Positions 24,266-34,632 of a stretch of 64,000 nt of DNA are shown here, in pieces. The notes beneath the pieces are model-generated. The model was given only the letters and a program-made list of their open reading frames with translations, did no database searches and was not told the origin of the DNA. The translations under genes were made by a program, and so were the position numbers. Numbering within the stretch: the first letter of the stretch is position 1; each line of letters opens with the position of its first letter. The stretch comes from Rhizophagus irregularis (Eukaryota > Glomeromycota > Glomeromycetes > Glomerales > Glomeraceae): assembly GCF_026210795.1 (NCBI RefSeq), contig NC_089453.1, positions 1,676,501 to 1,740,500 on the forward strand, written 5' to 3'.

Positions 24266-24969
24266 GGTACAGACTAGGGGTTAGATAAATATACGGGTGG
24301 GGCCAACTCATAGGTTACACAGGCTGGTCACCACCATAAATTGGTTACCAAACGAATTTTCTTATTAAATCGCGCAAAAATTTTACTTTTTTTTAATTTT
24401 TTCGACGCGCATAGATAGAGAAGCAGCCGATCTTAAAAGTTAAGGTTGTATATGTTAGCTCTATGTAGATGTAGTTTTTTTATCAAAATTGAACTACTGG
24501 TTGCTTTGTTCTTAATTTTATATGTATTTGTTACTTTTATATTAGAAAGTTAGAATTATACTTTTTTTTGAGATTCCAATAAAAAGTTATAAAATATTTT
24601 TGCTTAAACATTTAAAAATAGTGTTTCTTCTTTTATTATATATTATTTTCAAGTGTGTAATAATTTTTCATATAGTTTTGAGGTATTTCAAATAGCCAAT
24701 CCTATTTTTTGAAAAATACAGAAATGAAACTAACAAAAAAAAAATACGTAACGATAAACACGATAAACTTGTCATTTCCGAAAAATAGTTTTTATTTTGT
24801 GATGGGTTGATTATCGGCAGATCTTTCACTTTAAACATGGGTATCGTTACATTTTACTAGTAATACATAGTAATTTACATATGGTGTCAGTTCTGGCGAT
24901 CACTAATCAGCTGTCAGTATAACCTATGCGTTGGCCCCCCTGTATATTTATCTAACCCCTAGGTACAGA
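24266..24969. mobile_element. hAT-type MITE with 8-bp target duplication
   Basis: Element 24274-24961 (688 bp) is flanked by exact 8-bp duplicates GGTACAGA (24266-24273 and 24962-24969). The inverted ends share TAGGGGTTAGATAAATATAC and continue with GGGGCCAAC and CATAGGTTA for about 45 bp. An 8-bp duplication and a TAGGGG start are typical of hAT. No transposase frame is present, so it is non-autonomous. A short internal palindrome (GCGCAAAA..TTTTTCGACGCGC) lies at about 24373-24411. Confidence 0.85.
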
Positions 24970-24982
24970 GTACAGATACAAA

Positions 24983-25441
24983 TTACAAAAATATACTTGT
25001 CGATAATATTACTCGTAATAAAAAAAAATTAATTTTCCATGGACAATTTAAAACAATCATATTAACAATTATTAGTGTACTTAATTCCTCGGAGTCATTT
25101 TTGCACAAAACATTTTTTTCTAATGTTTTATGTGCATCTAATTCTATATTACCGTTCTCTTTTATGATAATAACCGGTCCATTGATTTCAGTATTCTCCA
25201 CATATCGACTTATAAATTTATTTCTAGGCTCTTTTGACCACGTGTTGTAAAGAATTCTATAATCACTGTTATCATTGTCTTTTAGATAATCTTTTGAGCA
25301 ATTTTTATTTTCATCTCCTGTCAGAAGTTCATTAAATTGTTTCATCATTCCAATAACATAATCACATTTTTTAATAGTGTTAGTTAAATCTATTTTTCCA
25401 TCTGTTGAGATAACAGATATAATAAAGTCATTAATGAACAA
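24983..25441 (-). CDS. Hypothetical open frame, 150 codons
   Basis: A long uninterrupted frame for this AT-rich DNA, with mixed, coding-like composition: KKCDYVIGMMKQFNELLTG, YRILYNTWSKEPRNKFI, GPVIIIKENGNIELDAH. The first in-frame ATG is internal (near MMKQF, about 25348), so it is more likely an exon or a broken gene than a complete one. It lies immediately downstream of the ML-domain remnant on the same strand and next to the MITE at 24274-24961. I recognise no domain. It could be the 3' exon of a gene broken by that insertion. Confidence 0.35.
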   Translation of the reverse strand: MFINDFIISVISTDGKIDLTNTIKKCDYVIGMMKQFNELLTGDENKNCSKDYLKDNDNSDYRILYNTWSKEPRNKFISRYVENTEINGPVIIIKENGNIELDAHKTLEKNVLCKNDSEELSTLIIVNMIVLNCPWKINFFLLRVILSTSIFL

Positions 25442-25464
25442 AGTTTTATAAAGTCAAATTTTTA

Positions 25465-25600
25465 TGCTACTAAGCGTCATCGTAAAGAATTCAAGTACGG
25501 AATTTTTAGGATCATTAGGGATAGTTTTTGCCGTAATATTCACGGTTAGATCAAAATCATCCGTTACTGATAAGTGAATCCCCAAAAATTTTCATGTTCT
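25465..25600 (-). pseudogene. ML-domain gene remnant
   Basis: One frame gives GIHLSVTDDFDLTVNITAK and IPNDPKNSVLEFFTM. This aligns with the end of the first exon of the intact ML gene 1.2 kb upstream on the same strand (GFTCPVKENFDFIAKF.., SPNDPKNTVKEYLIRI). The Cys of the TCP motif is replaced by His and no start, signal peptide or second exon is visible. It is the leftover of a tandem duplicate. Confidence 0.6.
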
Positions 25601-26543
25601 AACTTTAGTTCATTGATATATTATATCGAATGCTTCAACGATGCTTGAGTACAATTACTTTACCGATCATATGATCAGTAACTAATTAACCTACAATTGG
25701 ATAGGTAATAAAATTATATGAAGTAATTTCACTAGGAAAGATCCCTCGCGAAAATCAATATCAATTATATGAATTATCCTATTATAATAATCGTTAAAGC
25801 GAAACGTCTCCCTTGCTTTTTTTGGTTAGATAACGAATAAAAAGAAAAATGCGCAATCTCACTCATCATTCATAAATCGTTTATTAACGATCGACATCAT
25901 TAACTTTATCCATATTTAGCAAATAAGGACGTTCCAAATTAATTTTCCTCCCTTTGAAAATTTCAAAGGTAATTTGAACAAATATCCAAATATGTTTAAA
26001 GCACCCCCTCACTTTTCTAAAATTGAATGGTACCGAAGATTTCCGATTTTACACGAAATTTTAATTATCATGTTTGTTTCCCCTTTATAAAAAATTTATC
26101 CGTTATTTTTTGTAAAAACTCCGTAAAAATGAGCCTTTCATGGAACCATTCACGGAAAATGTAAATAATTGGATAAATTCCGTGATATAAGGTTATTAAT
26201 TCCGGAAATATGAGCCGTTTTGTATAATCATTATTATTCGTACAATCGTTACAGTAAATAACCCTATTGTTTTTGATCAATTACTGTAAATACGGATGCA
26301 TGTTACCGAAACATTCCGAATTACCGAAATTAATTAATGCTGTAATGTAAAAGTATGCTTTCAGGGGCTTTTACGGATTATGGATGGATTTGTATAAAAA
26401 CAATATAAAATAAAAATAGCATTTAAAGTATATTTATACGTAAAAATCATGTTCTTAAAAATACTTTATTAATTGATAATAGAAAAATAGAAATATTATA
26501 ATCTATTACTGTATTATAGTAAATATAAACTTTATCTTATCGA
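25601..26543. other. Intergenic, nothing recognised
   Basis: AT-rich spacer between the ML remnant and the ML gene. A frame at 26068-26280 on the minus strand shows no domain. Words resembling CGGAATT and CCGTAAA recur near 26040-26340 (AAAAACTCCGTAAAAATGA, also seen in AAAAACTCCGTAAAATGA near 34160), so a short dispersed repeat is likely. Confidence 0.4.
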
Positions 26544-27106
26544 TTATGGATAAGAAATTTTGATGTTCCCTTCAATACATGATAAATCTTTACCGTCAGG
26601 ATTTGTTACTATATAAAACATAATAAAAGGTTATTAATTAAAATAATTATTAAAGTTAAAACTCAAAATTTTGTTAAAAACTCACTCTGTATTCTTATTA
26701 AATATTCTTTTACAGTATTTTTAGGGTCATTAGGAGATGATGCTTCCACAAACTTTGCGATAAAATCAAAATTCTCCTTTACTGGACAGGTGAATCCACT
26801 AGGCGTCACAATCGCTTCACAAAAACTAATTTCACGATGGGATATTTGTGTATCATCAAATCCCGTTATTCCCGTAATATTATACAATGCACCGTTTTCA
26901 ATAGTTACAGTTGCTTTACCGGCAATATGAATAGTTGCTTCTTGACCCGCTTGCAATGGATTAGGAGTGTAAATGTAGGTGGTAATTTCGTTTGGAAAAT
27001 TAATACCTTTACACGGTTTAAAACCGCTAAGCGCATCTTGACGTCTTATTGGAGTTGACGAGGCGAATGTCACGAAAATCAAGAAGATAACAAGTAAGTT
27101 ATTCAT
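26544..27106 (-). CDS. Secreted ML-domain (NPC2-like) lipid-binding protein
   Basis: Predicted 161 residues from exons 27106-26686 and 26608-26544, phase 1. A signal peptide is clear (MNNLLVIFLIFVTFASS, cleavage near residue 17-20). The mature part is one ML/MD-2-related domain. Cys residues lie at 32 (FKPCKG), 96 (SFCEA), 107 (FTCPV) and about 151 (LSCIEG), placed for two disulfides as in NPC2/PG-PI transfer proteins. The end, GNIKISYP, is typical of the family. Members bind single lipid or sterol molecules in a beta-sandwich pocket and act in the secretory/vacuolar route or outside the cell. RR at 21-22 after the signal could be a Kex2 site. A decayed copy lies downstream. Lipid ligand cannot be read from sequence. 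Confidence 0.85.
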
Positions 27107-27875
27107 TTTAAAATCGTTTGTAAAATTATGAAAAGTATTAAATAATTATTTTTAAAAAGAAGAACAAGAATAATACCATTTTATATAAAATATTGCATAT
27201 TCCTAAAGATAAAGTCTCGTTATTATATGTAAAAAGATTTTATTTTTATCATTTTTTTTTTCCTTTTCTTGGAGAATTTTTGCTGAGAATTTTCTCGTTA
27301 TTCTCACTTTCTTAATTAATCTTTAGCCGTTAGCAAAATTAGCATATGAAAAAAGCTCCTTAAACTCGTAAACAAAATAGGACAAAGAATAAAAAATGAA
27401 TTGCACATATTTAGAATTTAAGTTTAGTTATTTATCTTTTTTAGACATATTTTATGTATGCCGTTTCAAAATTTTCTTTTTTTAGACCTACTTTTATTCT
27501 AGAAATACTTTAGGCGTGAGATAATGGATATATATATATAACTAATACTGTTTATTATTGATATTTTTATCAACAATATAAAGTAACATTACATTTATTC
27601 AATGAATGCTTCTAATAAATAATTATAACAAGTTGTTGTCAATATAAGCAACGCGCATACCAGTAAAATTTTTATTTATAGTAAAATTCAACTTTCAGTT
27701 ATTTGTTATAATGACCATATATCGTTATTAAATATAAATTGTTTAATGAATAGAATTTTTGCCTGCTTTTTTAAAAATGGAATTACTTACTGTAGATAGA
27801 TCTAACCAAATTTGATAAGCTTTTTTTCAGGCTTAGCGTTTTATAAAAAAAAAATAGAAAAAATATTTGTTATTG
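27107..27875. other. Upstream region of the ML gene
   Basis: Should contain the promoter of the minus-strand ML gene. TTTTATATAAAATATTG lies about 70 nt upstream of the ATG and could supply a TATA element. No other gene seen. Confidence 0.4.
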
Positions 27876-28191
27876 TTTAAATTTTTTAAAAAATGGCGTA
27901 GTTTAAGTAGGGAGGTGCTTCATCATCTATTGGTCGTAGAAAGATGAACCATAGCTCATTGGATTCGTTATAATAAGACGCATCTAATGGTGGCGTTTTT
28001 TCATGTCTTTAGCACTAATAGATGAAAAGTTTCATTTTAAAGACTTTATAAATACTTTGCTGTCTATTGAACCTAGAATCATGGATCAACCACCATTAGA
28101 TGCTCCTGGATACGACGAATCTAACGAACCATATTTTACCCTTCTATGATCACTGGATGGCGAGATATTGTGATTTAAATTTTTTAAAAAA
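27876..28191. mobile_element. Foldback element with 18-bp flanking repeat
   Basis: Arms at about 27920-27995 and 28089-28160 are imperfect inverted copies (ATTGGATTCGT.., GCATCTAATGGTGG against CCACCATTAGATGC, ACGAATCTAACGAACCATA). The segment is bounded by TTTAAATTTTTTAAAAAA at 27876-27893 and 28174-28191, identical over 18 nt. The flanks are low-complexity, so duplication on insertion is only likely. No coding frame is present. Confidence 0.55.
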
Positions 28192-28472
28192 GATCTGTCC
28201 GAACACTTTTTGTAGTCGATCGACATTTCATATGGAAAACAGTGATGATTAAATAATGATTGGGTGTGCTACTATTAAATTGAGTTAACGCAGCGGCGTA
28301 GTTTTACTGTGTTTAGCTTTTCCGTTTTTCTTTTTTGATCCCTTTACACGGGGAACACATCTGTTAACTTACTTTAGTTAGTTTTTCTCACACAAAGTTA
28401 GTCCATATTTCACTATAAAAATTGAATAAATAATAAATGATTTACATTATAATTTTTTTCTTAACTTTCGAA
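28192..28472. other. Upstream of the flavin monooxygenase
   Basis: Presumed promoter and leader. A slightly GC-richer patch lies at 28260-28400. No clear motif. Confidence 0.4.
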
Positions 28473-30044
28473 ATGTCAAATAATCATATTCCTACAATTT
28501 TAATTATTGGTGCAGGGCTTGGTGGATTATTACTTCATCATGGAATTCAAAAACACTTAAATAAAAATGTGAAAAAATTTAACGTAGTAATATTTGAGCG
28601 AGATATTGGACCACAAGGTATATTATTAATATTATTTCAATTATTTTACTTGATAATTGAAATTTTTTTTTTTTTTATCAGATCGGTGGCAAGGGTATAA
28701 TATTGGAATAAATTCTTATGGAATAAGGTCTTTAATTTCTTGTCTTCCAGAGACACTTGTTACTCGTCTTCCAGAAGTTATACCAAATCCAATACACGAA
28801 AAAGAATATCATGGTGTATTACATTGTGATCATAAAGGAACAGAATTATTCAGAACATCACCAACACACTTTAAATCTTTATTTGAACTAACATCCACTC
28901 GTTTACTTATTTCTTATCGAGATAGATTAAGAGATTTGATGCTGGAAGGCGTAAATATACAATGGGGAAAGAAATGTATTGGATACGATGAATTTGATGA
29001 TGAAGTTTGGGCTATTTTTCAAGATGGAACGAGAGTAAGGGGGGATATCCTGATTGGATGCGATGGAATTAATTCTTCAAGTATTTTATTTATTTATTTA
29101 TTTATTAAAAAAAAGTAAAAAAAAGGGAAAAAAAAATTGTTTAGCATTAATAAATTTTTTTTTTCTTCTTTCTTTTTATAGTACGAAAACAAAGATTACC
29201 ACATTTACAATTATTTGATTATGGAATTACACAGATACTTATAGATGTCACCCCAAATAAGAAACTTATGGATCGTATTATTGCACTGAATGGAAATGTT
29301 CTAGTTCAAAAAACTTTTGGTCAAGATGGGGACACAACATTTTCTTTAATGCGGTTAATTCCAATTGAAAATGATATAACAGAAAATACACCAGATGATC
29401 AGATACATTATCGAATAACCTTTTGTTATACTTACTATACGTACTGGGATACGAGAAATAAGAATATTAATGTAGATGACAATAATCCTCAATCAGTAAT
29501 TGATCATATTAAAACATTGATCAAACAGCGTAGGGAACCTTGTGAGTTAACAGAAATTTTGTTGGAATTGGTTTCAATTGCACCAGCTTCGCCACCAAAA
29601 AAATATGAAAAAACATTTTATAGAACTTATAATCCTCCAAGGAGAAGACCAGTACAAGATATTAATCCAATGTCTGTTGAAGCTTGGGAATCTACGAGGG
29701 TCACCTTATTGGGCGATGCAGTACACGCCATGAATCCTTTCTTAGGTTATGGTATATAACTAATTTATGTAATTGATTTTATTCGATTTGATATTATTTA
29801 TTTATATATTTTTTTAAAATTAGGTGCAAATAATGCTTTACAAGATGCTGAATTGCTTGTAAAGTGTCTTTCAAATTATGAAAAAGATGGATATAAAAAT
29901 TGTATACGAGAATATGAAAATGAAATGAGAGTACGATCATCAAGAGATGTATTAGAATCGAGAGAAAACTGTTTAACTCTAAATTTACCTAAAAGCAAAT
30001 ATGGATACTTATTTAATGATATTTATTTATCGGGAAAACTTTAA
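28473..30044 (+). CDS. FAD-dependent monooxygenase (class A)
   Basis: Predicted 444 residues from exons 28473-28617, 28682-29080, 29182-29751 and 29824-30044 (phases 1, 1, 1). The ATG at 28473 starts MSNNHIPTILIIGAGLGG; an ATG 36 nt upstream would add a hydrophobic lead before the Rossmann fold and seems less likely. FAD sites are GxGxxG (GAGLGG, residues 13-18), the DG motif (ILIGCDGINSS) and the GD motif (LLGDAVHAMNPF, Gly359-Asp360). The order fits salicylate-hydroxylase-like aromatic hydroxylases, which use NAD(P)H, FAD and O2. Substrate cannot be told. It is a little shorter than many relatives, with a brief C-terminal tail. No signal peptide or clear membrane anchor; no neighbouring pathway gene. 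Confidence 0.85.
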
Positions 30045-30462
30045 TTTGAATAAATAAATAATTCAAAGACTTTTATAGTGAAATACAATGTAGTATAGAC
30101 GTCATCCTAATTAAAAATTGAGTATCTTTTCGAATAGGTTTGTAAAATTGTAAGTTTTATTTAAACGGCTATATTAATGAGATTAGTATCCAGGTTCACT
30201 ATATTCTTTAAATATTATAAATTTAAATGAAATATTTCCTATACTACTTAAGATTATACATCGCAATTATTTGTTCATCAAACTGGGAAATTTTTATGAA
30301 CAGAAGGAAATAATTTTTTAGCGTAAATATTTCAGAAAATGCGAATACAGTAATATATAATGATTGGATTAAAGTGTGTTACGTTGGCATACTAATTCGC
30401 CAAAAGTTTTATTATTATATTTTTCTAAAAGAAAAAGAATTAAAGAAAGTATATGTATAAGA
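30045..30462. other. Intergenic, nothing recognised
   Basis: 3' region of the monooxygenase, convergent with the BTB-BACK pseudogene. No gene or repeat seen. Confidence 0.5.
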
Positions 30463-31403
30463 TTAATATTGATCCGTCATTTCACTATCATCATCATCAT
30501 CTTCTTCTTCTTCTTCATAAGATAAAGAAAAGGGATCCCGCTTATGATAATTAAAAGAATAATATTCAAGAATTTTAACATAAAAATTATTATCAAAAAT
30601 ACCCTTAAATGGTTTATGTATGGAATGAATGGTTGAAGAAAATTACCAATTATTTCTATTTCACTAGGTGTCCAATTTGATGCATCAGATAGTAATAGTT
30701 CAGATGATTGTGCAATACACCATTCCATAAGCCTATCTCAAATTTCAATTGGTCTTAAAGAACGATCATTTTATTCAAGTAAATAAAGAAGAGTATCTTC
30801 TTTAATATTAATGAAATCACTTGCTTTAAAGATTAATGAAGGATCTCTTCGGATGGCCTTTTTATAGAAACGGGATAATTCTTTAAATTGAGAAAATTTT
30901 GTCGTAATATCCTGAATTAAAACCAGATTTTGTTCTAATAATCTTTTGTTTTCAAGGAAATATTTCTCAATAAAATTGCATAGATCACCAAGACACAGTT
31001 CATCAGCAGCAATTAAAAGTTTAACATTTGTTGTTTTGATATTATTCTTGGGAAAGGTCAATATTACTGCTATATATATAGCTAAAAAAATTTGAATAAA
31101 ATTTATGTTAATTTTTATACATATCATATAAATGTAGGTAACATAATAAATAATTTTCTTACTTAATAAGTATGTTAAATATTTTAGCTGAAATATTTGG
31201 TTTTTTCAACTTAATAATATTATTTTCTTTTTTTATCTAACAGTTTGATAGTGCAGCACGAAAATAATTTTCAATATCAAAGAATGACTTTAAAAGTTTC
31301 TGTATAAGGGTATTCACCAATTAAGATTTCAGTATCATAAAATTCTGTAGATTCAAGAATAGTATTATATTCCTTGTGTAATACGTTCGACAACTTTGAT
31401 GCC
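30463..31403 (-). pseudogene. Decayed BTB-BACK gene
   Basis: From an ATG at 31403 the minus strand reads MASKLSNVLHKEYNTILEST, a BTB start of another glomeromycete subfamily. It then breaks: a TGA in the BTB core near 31288, and a TAG after YFRAALSNC. It recovers in other frames as KLKKPNISAKIFNILIK, then (after an intron-like gap) VKLLIAADELCLGDLCNFI, a BACK part with stops near 30770, and MEWCIAQSSELL. The end, in yet another frame, is acidic (runs of Glu and Asp) and stops at 30463-30465. No TLDc domain is seen. At least four lesions make it a pseudogene. It is a different branch from the five intact BTB-TLDc genes here. Confidence 0.75.
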
Positions 31404-33204
31404 ATTTTTAACAAAAATTTACGAAAATTTACGAAAATATAGTTTATTGTCTTTGTCAGTATCTTTTATTTTAGTTAGGTCGCACTAATGATGTAATGAT
31501 CGGTGTTGTCACTGGTACAAATTACTAAAGGTATAATAGAAATATTTGATTTATTGAATATTCGATATAACGACCCAAAATGGCTTGGACGAAGGGCTCG
31601 TTATATCGAGTTCTGACTGTACTAACATTTAACTTCATTGTAACCTCATCATGTGACCAACTATTAGGTGTATATAAATTATTCACTCTTTAGTCTAAAT
31701 GCAAGTTTTAAAAAACACTGTATCTCAAAAGAATTATTGCAGAAAAATCCTAAATGAATCAATTTATTGGCATATTTCCACTACGCAAAATTCTAACAAA
31801 AAGCATAAAACATAATTGAAAAAAAAAGTAGTAATAGCCATAATAGCCAAAGTCCAGTTAAATGCTTGTTAGCCACCCTAATTCTAAATAAAATGAAATG
31901 ATTATGTTGTAACCAAATATTAATAAGAAAATTTACCAAATTAGAAATCTATAACAAAATAATAAGTAGAAGGTAAAGATTTAAAAACCCAAGAAATATC
32001 CATATAAACATGCATCAATATAAGGGAATCATTAAATTTCTCTTTAGCTGATGAAACCGGAAATCGATGAATGGGCGAGTGTTGATTGATGGTGTCGAAA
32101 CTTTTGTGATTTTTTTTTTTTTTTTTTTTTGAAATTTACGTTTAAATAATTTTAATACAAAAAAAATAAATTTTTACGTGTCATAATGCAATTAATTTTG
32201 CAATTAATGTGTATAGTATTTTTTTTAATATTGCTTTAAAAATAAGATAAAAATGAGAAAATTTTTATTTTCACTTTTATTTATAGAACGTATTATCTTA
32301 TTATCTTTATAATTTTGGATTCTTGGATTTTTAGAAATTTTTCGTAATTTTAATGAGTGGCTAATTTACGCCACAAAAATCACGAAATCACGTGTGGTAG
32401 TAAAGTGACGGTGTAAGAACTGTGAAAAATATTACTTTTCATCAATATATCTACTATTTTTAGATTAGTAGTACAAAGTCACGTTACCAAAAATTTTTTG
32501 GTGTTCTTGGGGTAGTTGATGCACTCCCACCTAATCAAGACTTTCGTATTCATAAATTCTTTACTATGACTTCACCTAATAGTACGATTCAACTAGAAGT
32601 AACAACCTGAATACTGCACTAGAAGCAAATCCAATTCATAACGGCATGAATCCTCCTAACAACGAAATCCAGGAAAATAATGATTAATTTTATTTTTTAT
32701 CGAGACAATGTGCACCTTCATACACCGTTACGTTTGACAGTGGAACTTAGTTAGGATTTAATTATCATAGTGTGTTGCATTTCCATGCTTTAATTTTATA
32801 AGACAGAATTTTGTCTCAAAAAAAATTATTTACCACCCAACCTTATTTTGATGCTTTCCCATTTTTACACTTTCATTCTTCTGTTTTAAGATCTTTTTTT
32901 TATAATAGTTAAAGAAATTTTTATTTGTAAATAAATAATTTGCGTGTTTTTTTTAGCCTATATGAAGTTTCATAAGGAATTGATTGAGGATTTTTTTCTC
33001 TATTTTAATACAAGAAGCGATAAAAAATTTTTTTAACATTGAACAGATCTTGTATTACACATGTGATTAATAATTTTTACGGTCACTTTCAAAATAAACA
33101 AACAAAATTTTTACAAACAAAAAATTTAAAAATCTACGAGATCCAGCTACTTTCAGAAATTCAAAAACAAGAACAATTGAAAATATAATGTACTTTATGT
33201 AGTT
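31404..33204. other. Intergenic with pogo-like end and poly-T run
   Basis: No gene seen over 1.8 kb. It contains a Tc1/pogo-like terminus at 31563-31619 (separate entry) and a run of about 22 T at 32108-32130. Confidence 0.45.
31563..31619 (-). mobile_element. Solo pogo/Tc1-like terminal repeat
   Basis: On the minus strand a TA is followed by CAGTCAGAACTCGATATAAC, then GAGCCCTTCG, and later CGTTATATCGAATATT. Pogo-type elements commonly begin TA-CAGTC and carry inverted CGATATAACG words at their ends. I did not find the partner end in the window, so this is a truncated element or one end only. Confidence 0.4.
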
Positions 33205-33336
33205 TTAATGACCCTCACCACGACAACTTGGTCCTTCATCAGTGCAATCATCTCTTTTTTCAATAGTTCTTGTAGGAGCTGATTGGGAAATAACGACAAG
33301 TGACAAGAGGATTGCGAGAAGAAAATTTAATTTCAT
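33205..33336 (-). CDS. Small secreted peptide precursor with Kex2-type site
   Basis: A single-exon frame of 43 residues starting at the ATG at 33336. A textbook signal peptide opens it (MKLNFLLAILLSLVVISQS, cut near residue 19-20). A short pro-segment APTRTIEKR follows, ending in the dibasic KR at 27-28. The tail is an acidic, Gly-rich peptide of 15 residues with two Cys (DDCTDEGPSCRGEGH, Cys 31 and 38). This is the layout of fungal secreted peptides processed by Kex2, including pheromones and small effectors; the two Cys may form one disulfide. TATA-like words lie upstream on the same strand (CTATAAAAC near 33362-33370 and again near 33405-33412). No paralogue is seen here. Function unknown. 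Confidence 0.65.
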   Translation of the reverse strand: MKLNFLLAILLSLVVISQSAPTRTIEKRDDCTDEGPSCRGEGH

Positions 33337-34325
33337 GATGTCTTAAGGAAGAAGGAAGTGTTTTATAGTATGGGATTTTGAAAGTTGTTCAAGTAAAGAT
33401 TGAAAGTTTTATAGATTAATGTAGATATTTTTTTTATTTTTTTGAGAATGAAGATGGAAATGCGATAAAAATCCGAGAATATTTATATTGTCGAATTGAG
33501 TGATCTAATGATCATTGAGAAATTTTTCTATTGCCACAATCAGATATTTCCGATAATTAATTTTATTGTATATGTCCTATGTAAGCACTAAAAACTAAAA
33601 CCAACCAAAATTTGCGATTTCAATTTTGATTGATCCGTGATGATCAAACGTTAAATTAGCTAATTAATGTTGTGTCGTGAACGACAAATTAATCAATTGA
33701 TTAGATTATCATATTACAGTATCTCTCTTAAGCAATATTGAAATTGCAGGCAAATTTACCTATTGATTAATCTTGGATATATGCAAATTAATAAACCCAT
33801 ATTTTTTTTTTATTTTTGTATATATAATAATACATTGTTTTTTTTTATTTTTTAATGAATACATATTTTTTACATCAATGAAAATTAAACAAATTTCGTA
33901 TTATTTTTTAAAAATTCAACTGTGACAAATGTTTATTATTTACTTATTAAATGTCTGTCTATAAGTTTTACTAAAATAGATTTAGAAGGTCATGTAAAAA
34001 TTGGACATCGGTCTTTCTAGAAAAAAATAATGATTCTGCACCTTTAAATTTTGCGCATAAAGGGCACAAAATTAGCTGACCGAGAAAGGTTTCGGTCACA
34101 AATTCTATTTAGTTCTGAATTGTCTGATTGGAACCTATAAAAATTTTATCATTTCTGTAAAAACTCCGTAAAATGAACCTTTCACGCATCCATTCATGGA
34201 AAATGTAAATAATTCGATAAATTCCTTTGTCAAACAGTCTTATGACTTTATATTTATTTATAATTTTAAAATCGAAAAATAAAATCGAACAATATTAAAC
34301 TTTAAAATAAGAAAATTAAAATACC
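33337..34325. other. Intergenic, nothing recognised
   Basis: Holds the upstream region of the small peptide gene. Nothing else is recognised except AAAAACTCCGTAAAATGA near 34157, close to a word at 26117. Confidence 0.4.
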
Positions 34326-34632
34326 TCAGATATTTATAGCTTTGGTGTATTAATGTGGGAAATTTCTAGTGGATATCCTCCATTTAAAAATAGTATAAAT
34401 AGTATGAAAGACATTGTAATTGCTATTATTAATGGTAGTCGGGAAGACGAGTTTAAAAGAATGGGTTTTGAGATTAACATTAAAAATAAATTAATCAAAG
34501 GTATGTAATTTATTTATAACATTATTTCTGTATTTTTATTGTGATATTTAATTTATATAAATTATATATAAATAATCTGTGAAAGGTAATGATTCAACTT
34601 CAGATGATTTTGTTGATTCAGCTAATTTATGT
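34326..34632 (+). pseudogene. Protein kinase C-lobe fragment
   Basis: 34326-34500 reads SDIYSFGVLMWEISSGYPPF and then DIVIAIINGSREDEF, i.e. kinase subdomains IX-X of the Glomeromycotina TKL-like group. A GT donor at 34501 and an AG near 34586 join it to a short second exon (GNDSTSDDFVDSANLC), which resembles C-terminal tails of such kinases. The catalytic core and N-lobe are missing upstream; the sequence before 34326 is AT-rich noncoding. The substitution of the usual MRP.I word by SREDEF also suggests decay. It is a truncated copy unrelated to the kinase gene at 9615-13263. Confidence 0.65.
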
